From the NCBI GenBank assembly GCA_000955875.1, contig JYOE01000024.1, positions 124,568-188,567 of the forward strand: a DNA stretch of 64,000 nt, written 5' to 3'. Made by a program: the position numbers and the translations under genes. The stretch is from Terrabacter sp. 28 (GTDB lineage Bacteria; Actinomycetota; Actinomycetes; Actinomycetales; Dermatophilaceae). Shown here piece by piece: positions 52,830 to 62,825 of the stretch (position 1 is the stretch's first letter; each line of letters begins with the position of its first letter). The notes below the pieces were generated by a model, which saw only the letters and a program-made list of their open reading frames with translations, was not told where the DNA came from and did not search any database.

Positions 52830-53404
52830 CACAGCGCAGCCACTCACGCACCGCCGAGCAGTCCAGCACCTTCGCCCCCGAGCACGCCCCCTCCGTCGAC
52901 ACCCCTGTCGACACCCCTGTCGCTGCCGAAGAGGGTCACCAGCACGTCGCCGCACTCGCCGACCGCCGCGGCGTCCTCAAGGCCGCCGGAGTCGTCGTCG
53001 GCGCCGGTGCCCTCGCCGCCTGCAGCAGCCCGCCCGTCCCCAGCGCGACCGGCGCCTCGTCGAGCAGCGCGGCCTCCGCGGGCGGGTCGAGCTCGGCCGC
53101 GGCTTCGGCGCCGTCCGGCGGGGGCACCCCGTCGTCCGAGGTGCCCGTCGGTGGCGCGAAGTTCTTCCCCGACACCAAGACCGTCGTCACCCAGCCGGTG
53201 GCCGGCACGTTCAAGGCCTTCGACACGACCTGCCCGCACCAGGGCTGCGCCGTGAGCTCCGTCGCCGACAAGCAGCTCGTCTGCCCCTGCCACCAGAGCC
53301 ACTTCGACCTGACCACGGGCGAGCCGACGCCCGACAGCCAGGCGAAGCGCGCCCTCACCGCCAAGCAGGTCACCGTCAGCGGAGACACCTTCACCGTCGC
53401 CTGA
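52826..53404 (+). CDS. Rieske [2Fe-2S] lipoprotein
   Basis: A 192-residue exported Rieske protein. The Tat motif DRRGVLKAAG and lipobox LAAC (about residues 64-67) predict a folded, lipid-anchored electron carrier. A Ser/Ala/Gly-rich linker precedes the Rieske domain with ligands in CPHQGC and CPCHQSHFD; DLTTGEPTPDSQAKRAL follows, as in the small arsenite-oxidase-type and actinobacterial Rieske proteins. The redox partner is not nearby. It is translationally coupled to uvrA (ATGA), which seems fortuitous. The N-terminal repeat of VDTP (two copies) is a short DNA duplication. Confidence 0.88.
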
Positions 53405-53446
53405 GCGAGCCCCGACCGCGCTCCACCCGAGCCCTGACCGACCTTC

Positions 53447-53494
53447 CCGTATGCCGTCCTGCCGCCCTCGTCGGGGTCGGAGGGCGGCATACGG
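53447..53494. terminator. Competing hairpins between the Rieske gene and uvrC
   Basis: Outer pair CCGTATGCCG (53447-53456) with CGGCATACGG (53485-53494) and inner pair GCCGCCCT (53461-53468) with AGGGCGGC (53481-53488) share 53485-53488, so they are mutually exclusive in part. Either can act as terminator for the uvrA-Rieske unit. It ends 3 nt before the uvrC promoter. Confidence 0.6.
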
Positions 53495-53496
53495 CG

Positions 53497-53519
53497 TCGT
53501 CGGTGGGCCGACATAGGGT
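53497..53519 (+). promoter_or_regulatory. RecA-NDp (PafBC-type) DNA-damage promoter of uvrC
   Basis: TCGTCGGTG (53497-53505), 8 nt, TAGGGT (53514-53519): eight of nine bases with exact spacing. The -10 is 6 nt before GTG 53526 (leaderless). Confidence 0.7.
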
Positions 53520-53525
53520 GGACGC

Positions 53526-55655
53526 GTGGCGGACCCGACGACCTACCGACCGAAGCCGGGGGAGATCCCGACCGACCCGGGCGTCTACCGCTTCCGCGAC
53601 GCCCACGGCCGGGTCATCTATGTCGGCAAGGCCAAGTCGCTGCGCCCCCGCCTCTCGTCCTACTTCCAGGACATCACCGCGCTGCACCCGCGCACGGCCA
53701 CGATGGTCACCACCGCGGCCTCGGTCGAGTGGACCGTCGTGCGCACCGAGGTCGAGGCGCTCCAGCTCGAGTACTCCTGGATCAAGGAGTTCGACCCGCG
53801 CTTCAACGTCAAGTACCGCGACGACAAGTCCTATCCGTTCCTCGCCGTCACGATGGGCGAGGAGTTCCCGCGGGCCCAGGTGATGCGCGGCGCCAAGCGC
53901 AAGGGCACCCGCTACTTCGGCCCCTACGGCCACGCCTGGGCGATCCGCGAGACGCTCGACCTGCTGCTGCGGGTCTTCCCGGTGCGCACCTGCTCCTCGG
54001 GCGTCTTCAAGCGTGCGGCCGCCAGCGGCAGGCCCTGCCTGCTGGGCTACATCGACAAGTGCTCGGCGCCCTGCGTCGGGCGCGTCACCCCCGACGAGCA
54101 CCGCGCCATCGCCGAGGACTTCTGCGACTTCATGGCGGGCAACAGCTCGCGCTTCGCCAAGCGCCTCGAGACCCGCATGAAGGAGGCCGCGGCCGAGCTC
54201 GACTTCGAGCAGGCGGCCCGGCTGCGCGACGACATCGGCGCCCTGACCAAGGCCCTCGAGAAGCAGGCCGTCGTCCTCGGTGACGCCACCGACGCCGATG
54301 TCTTCGCCCTCGCCGACGACGACCTCGAGGCGGCCGTCCAGGTCTTCCACGTGCGCGGCGGCCGCATCCGGGGCCAGCGTGGCTGGGTCGTCGAAAAGGA
54401 GAGCGAGGACCTCCCGACCCTCGTCGAGCACCTGCTCCAGCAGGTCTACGGCGACGCCGACCGCGACGCCGTGCCCCGCGAGGTGCTCGTCCCCACGCTG
54501 CCGGCCGACCTCGAGGCCGTCACCGAGTGGCTGTCGACGGTGCGCGGCTCCAGCGTCGGCGTGCGGGTGCCGCAGCGCGGCGACAAGCGCACGCTCATGG
54601 AGACGGTGCGCCGCAACGCCGAGCAGTCGCTGGCCCGTCACAAGGTCGCCCGCGCCGGCGACCTCACCCTGCGCAGCAAGGCGCTCCAAGAGCTGCAGGA
54701 CTACCTCGGCCTCGACGACGCGCCGCTGCGCATCGAGTGCTACGACGTCAGCCACGTCCAGGGCACCAACGTCGTGGCCTCGATGGTGGTCTTCGAGGAC
54801 GGCCTCGCCCGCAAGAGCGAGTACCGCCGCTTCATCGTCCGGGGCGCCACCTCGACGGCCGAGGGCGACGGAGCCGCACCCGACGCGCCCGCGACGGTCG
54901 ACGACACCGCCGCGATGCGCGAGGTCCTGACCCGACGGTTCCGCCGCTACCTCGAGGACGCCGAGGGCGCCGGTGACCTCGACCTGTCCACCGGCGTCGT
55001 CAGCGATCCCTCGGACGGCTCCGGCCGGGCTGCTGGCCGCAACGGCGCCGTCGCCGACGGCGCCGTCGCTGACAGCGACGCAACCGAGGGCACCGACCGC
55101 GACGGCGACGACGACGGGCCGTCCACCTCAGGGCCCATCGACCCCGAGACCGGCCGGCCCCGGCGCTTCGCCTACCCGCCGAGCCTCGTCGTCGTCGACG
55201 GCGGGCTGCCGCAGGTCAACGCCGCGCAGGCCGTCCTCGACGAGCTCGGCATCGAGGAGGTCGCGCTCGTCGGCCTCGCGAAGCGGCTCGAGGAGGTGTG
55301 GCTCCCGCGCGACGACCACCCGGTCATCCTGCCGCGCACCAGCGAGGGCCTCTACCTGCTCCAGCGCCTGCGTGACGAGGCGCACCGCTTCGCCATCACC
55401 TTCCACCGCCAGCGACGCTCCAAGGCGATGACGACCTCCCAGCTCGACGGCATACCGGGTCTGGGCAGCAGCCGGCAGAAGGCGCTGCTGCGCCACTTCG
55501 GTTCGGTCAAACGACTTCGCTCGGCGGACGTTTCGGACATCATGGCTGTTCCGGGCTTCGGCAGGTCGCTTGCTTCGGCCGTCGTCAACCACTTGGCTGG
55601 GGGAGCACCCCAGGAGCCAGCCGTGAACCTCACGACGGGAGAAGTGCTCGAATGA
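53526..55655 (+). CDS. uvrC: Excinuclease ABC subunit UvrC
   Basis: A 709-residue UvrC. Residues 15-95 are the GIY-YIG nuclease (PGVYRFRDAHGRVIYVGKAK), which makes the 3' cut; the UVR domain (MKEAAAELDFEQAARLRDDI) near residue 220 binds UvrB; the RNase H-like endonuclease begins IECYDVSHVQGTNVVASMVVFEDG (5' cut) and includes VVVDGGLPQVNAA; the C-terminal helix-hairpin-helix pair is IPGLGSSRQKALLRHFGS. Residues about 440-540 carry a long Asp/Ala/Gly/Thr-rich insertion inside the nuclease domain, common in high-GC actinobacteria. GTG start is leaderless. ATGA overlap with rapZ. Confidence 0.97.
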   Translation: MADPTTYRPKPGEIPTDPGVYRFRDAHGRVIYVGKAKSLRPRLSSYFQDITALHPRTATMVTTAASVEWTVVRTEVEALQLEYSWIKEFDPRFNVKYRDDKSYPFLAVTMGEEFPRAQVMRGAKRKGTRYFGPYGHAWAIRETLDLLLRVFPVRTCSSGVFKRAAASGRPCLLGYIDKCSAPCVGRVTPDEHRAIAEDFCDFMAGNSSRFAKRLETRMKEAAAELDFEQAARLRDDIGALTKALEKQAVVLGDATDADVFALADDDLEAAVQVFHVRGGRIRGQRGWVVEKESEDLPTLVEHLLQQVYGDADRDAVPREVLVPTLPADLEAVTEWLSTVRGSSVGVRVPQRGDKRTLMETVRRNAEQSLARHKVARAGDLTLRSKALQELQDYLGLDDAPLRIECYDVSHVQGTNVVASMVVFEDGLARKSEYRRFIVRGATSTAEGDGAAPDAPATVDDTAAMREVLTRRFRRYLEDAEGAGDLDLSTGVVSDPSDGSGRAAGRNGAVADGAVADSDATEGTDRDGDDDGPSTSGPIDPETGRPRRFAYPPSLVVVDGGLPQVNAAQAVLDELGIEEVALVGLAKRLEEVWLPRDDHPVILPRTSEGLYLLQRLRDEAHRFAITFHRQRRSKAMTTSQLDGIPGLGSSRQKALLRHFGSVKRLRSADVSDIMAVPGFGRSLASAVVNHLAGGAPQEPAVNLTTGEVLE

Positions 55656-56569
55656 CCGCCGACACCGGCCCCACCCCGCAGACGTCGCTGGCCGATGCGC
55701 CCATCGTCATCGTCACCGGCATGAGCGGCGCCGGACGCAGCACCACCGCCAACGTCCTCGAGGACCTCGGCTGGCTCGTCGTCGACAACCTCCCGCCCCA
55801 GCTCCTCTCGCACCTGACCGAGCTGCGCGAGGAGGCGCGCGCGAAGGACCCCGGGTCCCGGCTCCAGCAGGTGGCCGTCGTCGTCGACGTCCGCTCGCGC
55901 GGCTGGTTCGAGCTGCTCGAGGGCGCCATCGCCGAGGCCCGCGAGCGCGGCGAGCGGCCCAGCCTCGTGTTCCTCGACGCGACCGACGAGGCCCTCGTGC
56001 GCCGGTTCGAGAGCGTGCGCCGTCCGCACCCGCTGCAGGGCGACGGCCGGCTGCTCGACGGCATCCAGCGTGAGCGCGAGCGGCTGCTCGACCTGCGGTC
56101 GTCCGCCGACGTCGTCATCGACAGCTCGGGCCTCAACGTGCACCAGCTGAGCGCCAAGCTCAGCTCGCTCTTCGCCGGCGAGGGCCGCGTGCAGCTGCGC
56201 ATCGCCGTGATGTCCTTCGGGTTCAAGTACGGCCTGCCACTCGACGCCGACGTCGTCTTCGACATGCGCTTCCTGCCCAACCCCTACTGGGTGCCCGAGC
56301 TGCGGGCCCTCACCGGGCGCGACGGCCCCGTCAGCGAGTTCGTCATGAAGCAGGCCGGTGCCGACGAGTTCCTCGACCGGGCCGGCGAGCTCCTCGACAC
56401 GATGATCGCGGGCTACGTCCGAGAGGGGCGTCGCTACGTCACCGTCGCCGTCGGCTGCACCGGTGGCAAGCACCGTTCCGTCGCCATCGCCGAGGCCCTG
56501 AGCGCGCGCCTCGGCGGGCGCGACCGCGTCGACACGTTCGTCGTGCACCGCGACCTGGGGCGGGAGTGA
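55652..56569 (+). CDS. rapZ: RNase adapter/nucleotide-binding protein RapZ
   Basis: A 305-residue RapZ/YvcJ. Walker A is GMSGAGRSTT near residue 20; the family blocks VVDNLPPQLL, FLDATDEALVRRFE, DVVFDMRFLPNPYW and VGCTGGKHRSVAIAE are all present. In proteobacteria it controls amino-sugar synthesis through small RNAs; in Bacillus and actinobacteria the role is less clear. It starts inside the uvrC stop (ATGA) and lies 13 nt from yvcK; the uvrC-rapZ-yvcK-whiA order is conserved across actinobacteria. Confidence 0.95.
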   Translation: MTADTGPTPQTSLADAPIVIVTGMSGAGRSTTANVLEDLGWLVVDNLPPQLLSHLTELREEARAKDPGSRLQQVAVVVDVRSRGWFELLEGAIAEARERGERPSLVFLDATDEALVRRFESVRRPHPLQGDGRLLDGIQRERERLLDLRSSADVVIDSSGLNVHQLSAKLSSLFAGEGRVQLRIAVMSFGFKYGLPLDADVVFDMRFLPNPYWVPELRALTGRDGPVSEFVMKQAGADEFLDRAGELLDTMIAGYVREGRRYVTVAVGCTGGKHRSVAIAEALSARLGGRDRVDTFVVHRDLGRE

Positions 56570-56582
56570 CGGGGCCCGGCCG

Positions 56583-57551
56583 ATGACCCCACCCCGCGGA
56601 CCCCTTGCGTTCCCGCACCACCGCGACATCGTCGCGCTCGGTGGCGGGCACGGCCTCGCAGCAACGCTCTCGGCGCTGCGCCTGCTCACCGACCACGTCA
56701 CGGCCGTCGTCACGGTCGCCGACGACGGCGGTTCGAGCGGCCGGCTGCGCGAGGAGTTCGACGTGCTGCCTCCGGGCGACCTCCGCATGGCCCTCTCGGC
56801 CCTCTGCGACGAGAGCGACTGGGGGCACACGTGGCGCGACGTCCTCCAGCACCGTTTTGCCGGCTCGGGTGAGCTCCAGGGGCACGCCCTCGGCAACCTC
56901 ATGATCGTCTCCATCTGGGAGCTGCTCGGCGACACGGTCAAGGGCCTCGACCTCGTGGGCCGCCTCCTCGGTGCCCGCGGGCGCGTGCTGCCGATGGCGG
57001 CCGAGCCCCTCGAGATCGTCGCGGAGATCCGCGGCCACGACCCCGAGCGTCCCGGTGAAACCGTCGAGGTGCGCGGCCAGCACCGGGTCGCGTCGTCACC
57101 CGGCATCGTCTCGTCCATCGGCATCGTGCCGACCTGCCCCGAGCCGTGCCACGAGGCCCTGGGGGCCGTCGCCGCCGCCGACTGGGTCATGCTCGGGCCC
57201 GGCTCGTGGTTCACGTCGGTCATGCCGCACCTGCTCGTGCCCGACCTCGTCGACGCCCTCGTGACAACCCCTGCGAAGCGCCTGCTCAACCTCAACCTTG
57301 AGGTGCACAAGGGCGAGACCCGCGACTTTCGTGCCGAGGACCACTTGGCGTCGTTCGCGGCCAACGCGCCCGACCTGCGGCTCGACGTCGTGCTCGCCGA
57401 CCCGAGCGTCGTCCCCGACGGCGCCTCCCTGCGCGCTGCCGCGGCCGATCTCGGAGCCGAGCTCGTCGTCGCCCCGGTCGCGGCGCGGGGCGAGCCGGGC
57501 GTGCACGACCCGTTGAGGCTCGCGGCTGCCCTGCGCGACGTCATCGCCTGA
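56583..57551 (+). CDS. yvcK: YvcK/CofD-like gluconeogenesis and morphology factor
   Basis: A 322-residue CofD-superfamily protein with VALGGGHGLAATLSALR and AVVTVADDGGSSGRLREEFD, the nucleotide-sugar-binding start of YvcK, then PPGDLRMALSAL, GHALGNLMI and LGPGSWFTSVMPHLLVPDLV. In Bacillus YvcK is needed for growth on gluconeogenic sources and cell shape and binds UDP-sugars; in mycobacteria its homologue CuvA supports peptidoglycan metabolism. It follows rapZ, with an overlapping regulatory theme of cell-wall precursors. Confidence 0.95.
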   Translation: MTPPRGPLAFPHHRDIVALGGGHGLAATLSALRLLTDHVTAVVTVADDGGSSGRLREEFDVLPPGDLRMALSALCDESDWGHTWRDVLQHRFAGSGELQGHALGNLMIVSIWELLGDTVKGLDLVGRLLGARGRVLPMAAEPLEIVAEIRGHDPERPGETVEVRGQHRVASSPGIVSSIGIVPTCPEPCHEALGAVAAADWVMLGPGSWFTSVMPHLLVPDLVDALVTTPAKRLLNLNLEVHKGETRDFRAEDHLASFAANAPDLRLDVVLADPSVVPDGASLRAAAADLGAELVVAPVAARGEPGVHDPLRLAAALRDVIA

Positions 57552-57663
57552 GCCCTGCCTGCCCCCCCACGCGACACGCCGACGTGCAGGGCCTCACGTG
57601 CTCGGTGTGTCGCGGAGCGGTCTCGCCGCGAGGGTTCTTGATCAGGATGGCAGGATGTCGCCC

Positions 57664-58644
57664 ATGGCCATGACAGCGAAGGTGAAGGACGAGCTCTCAC
57701 GCCTCGAGGTGACCAAGCCCTGCTGTCGCAAGGCCGAGGTGTCCACGATGCTCAGGTTCGCCGGGGGACTGCACATCATCGGTGGGCAGATCGTCGTCGA
57801 GGCCGAGCTCGACACCGCCAACGCCGCCCGGCGCCTGCGCCGCAACATCACCGAGGTCTACGGCCACAAGAGCGACGTCCTCGTGCTCGCCGCCGGCGGC
57901 CTGCGCCGCGGCTCGCGCTACGTCGTGCGCGTCGTCGAGGAGGGGGCGACGCTCGCCCGCCAGACCGGGCTCATCGACACCCGCGGGCGCCCCGTCCGCG
58001 GTCTGCCGCCCAAGGTCGTCAGCGCCGCCACGTGCGACTCCGAGGCCGCGTGGCGCGGCGCCTTCCTCGCCCACGGCTCCCTCACCGAGCCGGGCCGCTC
58101 ATCGGCGCTCGAGGTCACCTGCCCCGGACCCGAGGCCGCCCTCGCCCTCGTCGGCGCGGCCCGGCGCCTCGGCATCCAGGCGAAGGCGCGCGAGGTGCGC
58201 GGTGTCGACCGCGTCGTCATCCGTGACGGCGACGCCATCGGCGCGATGCTCACCCGGCTCGGTGCCCACGACGCCGTGCTGGCGTGGGAGGAGCGCCGGA
58301 TGCGCCGCGAGGTGCGGGCCACCGCCAACCGTCTCGCGAACTTCGACGACGCCAACCTGCGCCGCTCGGCCCGCGCCGCCGTCGCGGCCGGAGCCCGCGT
58401 CGAGCGCGCCATGGAGCTGCTCGGTGAGGACATCCCCGACCACCTCCGTGAGGCCGGCGTGCTCCGTCTCGAGCACAAGCAGGCGAGCCTCGAGGAGCTG
58501 GGCCAGCTGGCCAAGCCGCCGATGACGAAGGACGCCGTCGCCGGGCGCATCCGCCGCCTGCTCGCGATGGCCGACAAGCGGGCCGAGGAGCTCGGGGTGC
58601 CCGGCACCGACGCCAACCTCACCCCCGACATGCTCGACAGCTGA
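57664..58644 (+). CDS. whiA: DNA-binding protein WhiA
   Basis: A 326-residue WhiA. The N-terminal part is the degenerate LAGLIDADG homing-endonuclease fold (VKDELSRLEVTKPCCRKAEV; VVRVVEEGATLARQTGLIDT; WRGAFLAHGSLTEPGRSSAL). The C-terminal helix-turn-helix DNA-binding domain reads LEELGQLAKPPMTKDAVAGRIRRLLAMA. In Streptomyces WhiA with WhiB controls sporulation septation; non-sporulating actinobacteria use it in growth control. I chose ATG 57664 (MAMTAKVKDELS) because AGGA is 8 nt upstream and homologues start there; ATG 57655 is possible. A Cys pair (KPCCRK) is conserved in the family. Confidence 0.95.
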   Translation: MAMTAKVKDELSRLEVTKPCCRKAEVSTMLRFAGGLHIIGGQIVVEAELDTANAARRLRRNITEVYGHKSDVLVLAAGGLRRGSRYVVRVVEEGATLARQTGLIDTRGRPVRGLPPKVVSAATCDSEAAWRGAFLAHGSLTEPGRSSALEVTCPGPEAALALVGAARRLGIQAKAREVRGVDRVVIRDGDAIGAMLTRLGAHDAVLAWEERRMRREVRATANRLANFDDANLRRSARAAVAAGARVERAMELLGEDIPDHLREAGVLRLEHKQASLEELGQLAKPPMTKDAVAGRIRRLLAMADKRAEELGVPGTDANLTPDMLDS

Positions 58645-58735
58645 CCCTCCGTCGACCCCTTTGCCCGGCCGTACGCGTACGTCGGGTGGTGCGGGACGCG
58701 CTGAGCGGGTGCTCACCAAGCCCTGAGACTGCCGG

Positions 58736-58763
58736 TTCGGCCCCTGAGCCGACGCACTAGGGT
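58736..58763 (+). promoter_or_regulatory. Probable gap promoter
   Basis: TTCGGC (58736-58741), a 16-nt spacer and TAGGGT (58758-58763). It predicts a leader of about 74 nt. The rest of the 58645-58843 gap shows no other recognisable element. Confidence 0.5.
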
Positions 58764-58843
58764 GGGTGTGATCGAGGTCGCAGCGTGGCGGCCCAAGGTC
58801 TGGCACATCGTCCGACACAGTCTTACCGAAGAGGTGCACAGCA

Positions 58844-59848
<1,005 letters not shown>

Positions 59849-59945
59849 GCCCACTCGGCCACCGCCCCCGGACCCTGCGTGGTCCCGTGGGGCGGTGGCC
59901 GCACCCTTGCCCGGCTGATCCCCACCACCAGAAGAGGCATCCCGC

Positions 59946-61154
59946 GTGAAGACCACCAGCGACCTCGGCGACCTGCGCGGCAAGCGCGTCCTCGTCCGGT
60001 CCGACCTCAACGTCCCGCTCGACGGCTCGACCATCACCGACGACGGCCGCATCCGCGCCTCGGCGCCCACGATCAAGGGCCTGGCCGACGCCGGCGCCCG
60101 GGTCATCGTGTGCGCCCACCTCGGCCGCCCCAAGGGCGCCCCCGAGGCCAGGTACTCCCTCGCGCCCGTCGCGAAGCGCCTCGGCGAGGTGCTCGGCAGC
60201 GACGTCGGCTTCGCCGACGACACCGTCGGTGACGACGCCAAGGCCAAGGCCGCAGCCCTCGAGGACGGCCAGGTGCTGCTCCTCGAGAACCTCCGCTTCA
60301 ACGCCGGCGAGACCGCCAAGACGGACGACGAGCGCGCTGGGTTCGCGGCCGAGCTCGCTTCTCTCGCAGACGTCTTCGTCTCCGACGGTTTCGGCGTCGT
60401 GCACCGCAAGCAGGCCTCCGTCTACGACGTCGCACGCCTGCTGCCGCACGCCACGGGCGACCTCGTCTCCACCGAGGTCGACGTGCTGCGCCGCCTCACG
60501 AAGGACCCCGAGCGCCCGTATGCCGTCGTGCTCGGTGGCGCGAAGGTGTCCGACAAGCTCGGTGTCATCGGCAACCTGCTCGGCACCGCCGACCGCCTCC
60601 TCATCGGTGGCGGCATGGTCTTCACCTTCCTCGCGGCGCAGGGCCTCGAGGTCGGCAAGAGCCTGCTCGAGGCCGACCAGGTCGACACGGTCAAGGGCTA
60701 CCTCGACCGCGCCGAGAAGGAGGGCGTCGAGATCGTCCTGCCCGTCGACGTCGTCGCCGCCGACGCGTTCAGCGCCGACGCCGCCCACGACGTCGTCGCG
60801 GCCGACGCGATCCCGGCCGACCGGATGGGCCTCGACATCGGCCCCGAGTCGAGCCGCCTCTTCGCCGAGAAGCTCGCCGACTGCCGCACCGTGTTCTGGA
60901 ACGGTCCGATGGGCGCCTTCGAGATGGCACCCTTCGCCGACGGCACCAAGGCCCTCGCGCAGGCCCTCGTCGACATCACCGGCAAGGGCGCGCTGACCGT
61001 CGTCGGTGGCGGTGACTCCGCCGCCGCCGTGCGTCAGCTCGGCTTCGAGGACTCCGACTTCGGCCACATCTCCACCGGTGGCGGCGCCAGCCTCGAGTAC
61101 CTCGAGGGCAAGGAGCTGCCCGGACTCACCGTTCTCGAGGAGGACGACGCCTGA
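59946..61154 (+). CDS. pgk: Phosphoglycerate kinase
   Basis: A 402-residue PGK with the N-domain substrate motif VLVRSDLNVPLDG, the basic patch VIVCAHLGRPKG and LLENLRFNAGE, and C-domain nucleotide motifs VVLGGAKVSDKLGVI and GALTVVGGGDSAAAVRQLG with GGGASLEYLEGKELPG. It makes ATP from 1,3-bisphosphoglycerate. AGAAGAGG lies upstream of the GTG. It follows gap after 97 nt, and its stop shares a base with the tpiA start. Confidence 0.97.
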   Translation: MKTTSDLGDLRGKRVLVRSDLNVPLDGSTITDDGRIRASAPTIKGLADAGARVIVCAHLGRPKGAPEARYSLAPVAKRLGEVLGSDVGFADDTVGDDAKAKAAALEDGQVLLLENLRFNAGETAKTDDERAGFAAELASLADVFVSDGFGVVHRKQASVYDVARLLPHATGDLVSTEVDVLRRLTKDPERPYAVVLGGAKVSDKLGVIGNLLGTADRLLIGGGMVFTFLAAQGLEVGKSLLEADQVDTVKGYLDRAEKEGVEIVLPVDVVAADAFSADAAHDVVAADAIPADRMGLDIGPESSRLFAEKLADCRTVFWNGPMGAFEMAPFADGTKALAQALVDITGKGALTVVGGGDSAAAVRQLGFEDSDFGHISTGGGASLEYLEGKELPGLTVLEEDDA

Positions 61155-61975
61155 TGGCGAAGAACGACAAGACCGCCGCCCCCGTCGGCCGCGTCCCGCT
61201 CATGGCGGGCAACTGGAAGATGAACCTCGACCACCTCCAGGCGACGCACCTCGTGCAGAAGCTCGACTGGACGCTGCGCGACGCGAAGCACGACCACTCG
61301 GCCGTGGAGGTCGCCGTGCTCCCGCCGTTCACCGACCTCCGTTCGGTGCAGACCCTCGTCGAGGGCGACAAGCTCGACCTGCGCTACGGCGCGCAGGACC
61401 TCTCGCCGCACACCTCCGGCGCCTACACGGGCGACATCTCCGGCGCCTTCCTCGCCAAGCTCGGCTGCACGTACGTCGCCATCGGGCACAGCGAGCGGCG
61501 CGAGGGCCACGGCGAGACCGACGAGGTCGTCAACGCCAAGGTCAAGGCCGCGTACCTCCATGGGCTCACCCCGATCCTGTGCTGCGGCGAGGCCCTCGAC
61601 GTGCGCAAGGAAGGCCGCCAGGTCGAGCACGTCGTCGCCCAGCTGCGCGCCGACCTCGACGGCGTCACCAAGGAGCAGGCCGCCAGCATCGTCATCGCCT
61701 ACGAGCCCATCTGGGCCATCGGCACCGGCGAGGTCGCGACCCCCGACGACGCCCAGGAGGTGTGCGCGGCCATCCGCACGCTGCTCGCCGAGCTCTACAG
61801 CGGCGACGTCGCCGACGGCGTACGCGTGCTCTACGGCGGCAGCGTGAAGGCCGGCAACGTCGCGGCGATCATGGCCCAGGAGGACGTCGACGGCGCGCTC
61901 GTCGGCGGCGCGTCCATCGACCCGGCCGAGTTCGCGTCGATCTGTCGCTACCGCGACCACCTCACGACCGCCTGA
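61154..61975 (+). CDS. tpiA: Triosephosphate isomerase
   Basis: A 273-residue TIM. Catalytic residues are visible: Lys in AGNWKMNLDH, His in IGHSERREGHGE and Glu in VIAYEPIWAIGTGEVATP; the loop YGGSVKAGNV binds phosphate. It interconverts dihydroxyacetone phosphate and glyceraldehyde-3-phosphate. The first 14 residues (AKNDKTAAPVGRVP) form a short polar extension beyond the usual start. Overlap with pgk is TGATG. Confidence 0.97.
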   Translation: MAKNDKTAAPVGRVPLMAGNWKMNLDHLQATHLVQKLDWTLRDAKHDHSAVEVAVLPPFTDLRSVQTLVEGDKLDLRYGAQDLSPHTSGAYTGDISGAFLAKLGCTYVAIGHSERREGHGETDEVVNAKVKAAYLHGLTPILCCGEALDVRKEGRQVEHVVAQLRADLDGVTKEQAASIVIAYEPIWAIGTGEVATPDDAQEVCAAIRTLLAELYSGDVADGVRVLYGGSVKAGNVAAIMAQEDVDGALVGGASIDPAEFASICRYRDHLTTA

Positions 61976-62023
61976 CCACCGCCTGACGACGCCGCGTCGA
62001 CGACCGGGCCCGTTCGGCCGATG

Positions 62024-62055
62024 GGGGCTCGGGCAGGTATCCTTGCCCGAGCCCC
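62024..62055 (+). terminator. tpiA terminator hairpin containing a possible secG -10
   Basis: A perfect 12-bp stem (62024-62035 with 62044-62055) with an 8-nt loop GGTATCCT. The loop contains TATCCT (62038-62043), a plausible -10 for secG with TTCGGC at 62013 as -35; initiation would then lie within the 3' arm. Confidence 0.55.
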
Positions 62056-62121
62056 GAAAGACCGGGGGAGCGGCCCACCGGCTGACAAACCCCCGAGATC
62101 CCGACGATTTGGAGTGACCAC

Positions 62122-62367
62122 GTGGATGCGGTTCGCATCGTGCTTCAGGTCCTGCTGGTGCTGTCCAGCCTGGTCCTGACCCTGTTCATCCTGCTGCACA
62201 AGGGCAAGGGTGGCGGCCTGTCCGACATGTTCGGCGGGGGCATGTCCACGTCCCTCGGCGGCTCGTCCGTCGCAGAGCGCAACCTCGACCGCTTCACCGT
62301 GGCCGTGGCTGCCGTGTGGGCGGCATCCATCATCGGGCTGGGCCTGCTGGCCCGCTTCGCGAGCTGA
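62122..62367 (+). CDS. secG: Preprotein translocase subunit SecG
   Basis: An 81-residue membrane protein with two TM segments: IVLQVLLVLSSLVLTLFILLHKGKGGGLSDMFGGG, which includes the invariant HKGKGGGLSDMFGG loop of SecG, and FTVAVAAVWAASIIGLGLLA. It forms SecYEG with SecY and SecE and aids SecA-driven export. TGGAGTG precedes the GTG. Its position after tpiA is conserved in actinobacteria. Confidence 0.94.
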   Translation: MDAVRIVLQVLLVLSSLVLTLFILLHKGKGGGLSDMFGGGMSTSLGGSSVAERNLDRFTVAVAAVWAASIIGLGLLARFAS

Positions 62368-62380
62368 GAGGACGACAGAG

Positions 62381-62731
62381 ATGGCCAGCGGAAACGCCAT
62401 TCGTGGAAGCCGGGTCGGCGCCGGCCCGATGGGCGAGGCCGAGCGCGGCGACGCCGCTCCTCGCGTCCACATCTCCTACTGGTGCTCCAACGGGCACGAG
62501 ACGCGTCCGAGCTTCGCCGAGGAGCCCGGCATGGTGCTGCCCGAGACGTGGGACTGCCCGCGGTGCGGCTTCCCGGCCGGCCAGGACAAGGAGAACCCTC
62601 CGGCCCCGCCGAAGGTCGAGCCCTACAAGACGCACCTCGCCTACGTGAAGGAGCGCCGCAGCGACGCCGACGGCGCCGCCATCCTCGACGAGGCCCTGAG
62701 CACGCTGCGCGAGCGAGGCCTCATCCAGTGA
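62381..62731 (+). CDS. rbpA: RNA polymerase-binding protein RbpA
   Basis: A 116-residue RbpA. The N-terminal tail contains NAIRGSRVGAGPMGEAERGD, the core zinc-type fold HISYWCSNGHETRPSFAEE with WDCPRCGFPAG, and the C-terminal sigma-interaction helix THLAYVKERRSDADGAAILDEAL. It binds RNA polymerase and principal sigma factors and stabilises the open complex, a protein unique to actinobacteria. It follows secG after 13 nt, GAGAGGA being upstream. A strong terminator lies 35 nt beyond the stop. Confidence 0.95.
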   Translation: MASGNAIRGSRVGAGPMGEAERGDAAPRVHISYWCSNGHETRPSFAEEPGMVLPETWDCPRCGFPAGQDKENPPAPPKVEPYKTHLAYVKERRSDADGAAILDEALSTLRERGLIQ

Positions 62732-62766
62732 CTTGAGCGTCGCGCCCTCCCGGGCGCACGCAGCAC

Positions 62767-62807
62767 AGTGCCCACTCGACGAGAAACACCGTCGAGTGGG
62801 CACTTTG
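62767..62807. terminator. Bidirectional terminator between rbpA and pgl
   Basis: A perfect 15-bp stem (62767-62781 with 62790-62804) around the loop AGAAACAC, followed by TTTGGTTT on the plus strand. A smaller GCGCCC/GGGCGC hairpin lies just before it near 62746. Confidence 0.8.
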
Positions 62808-62825
62808 GTTTCGGGTGAGGCCGGC

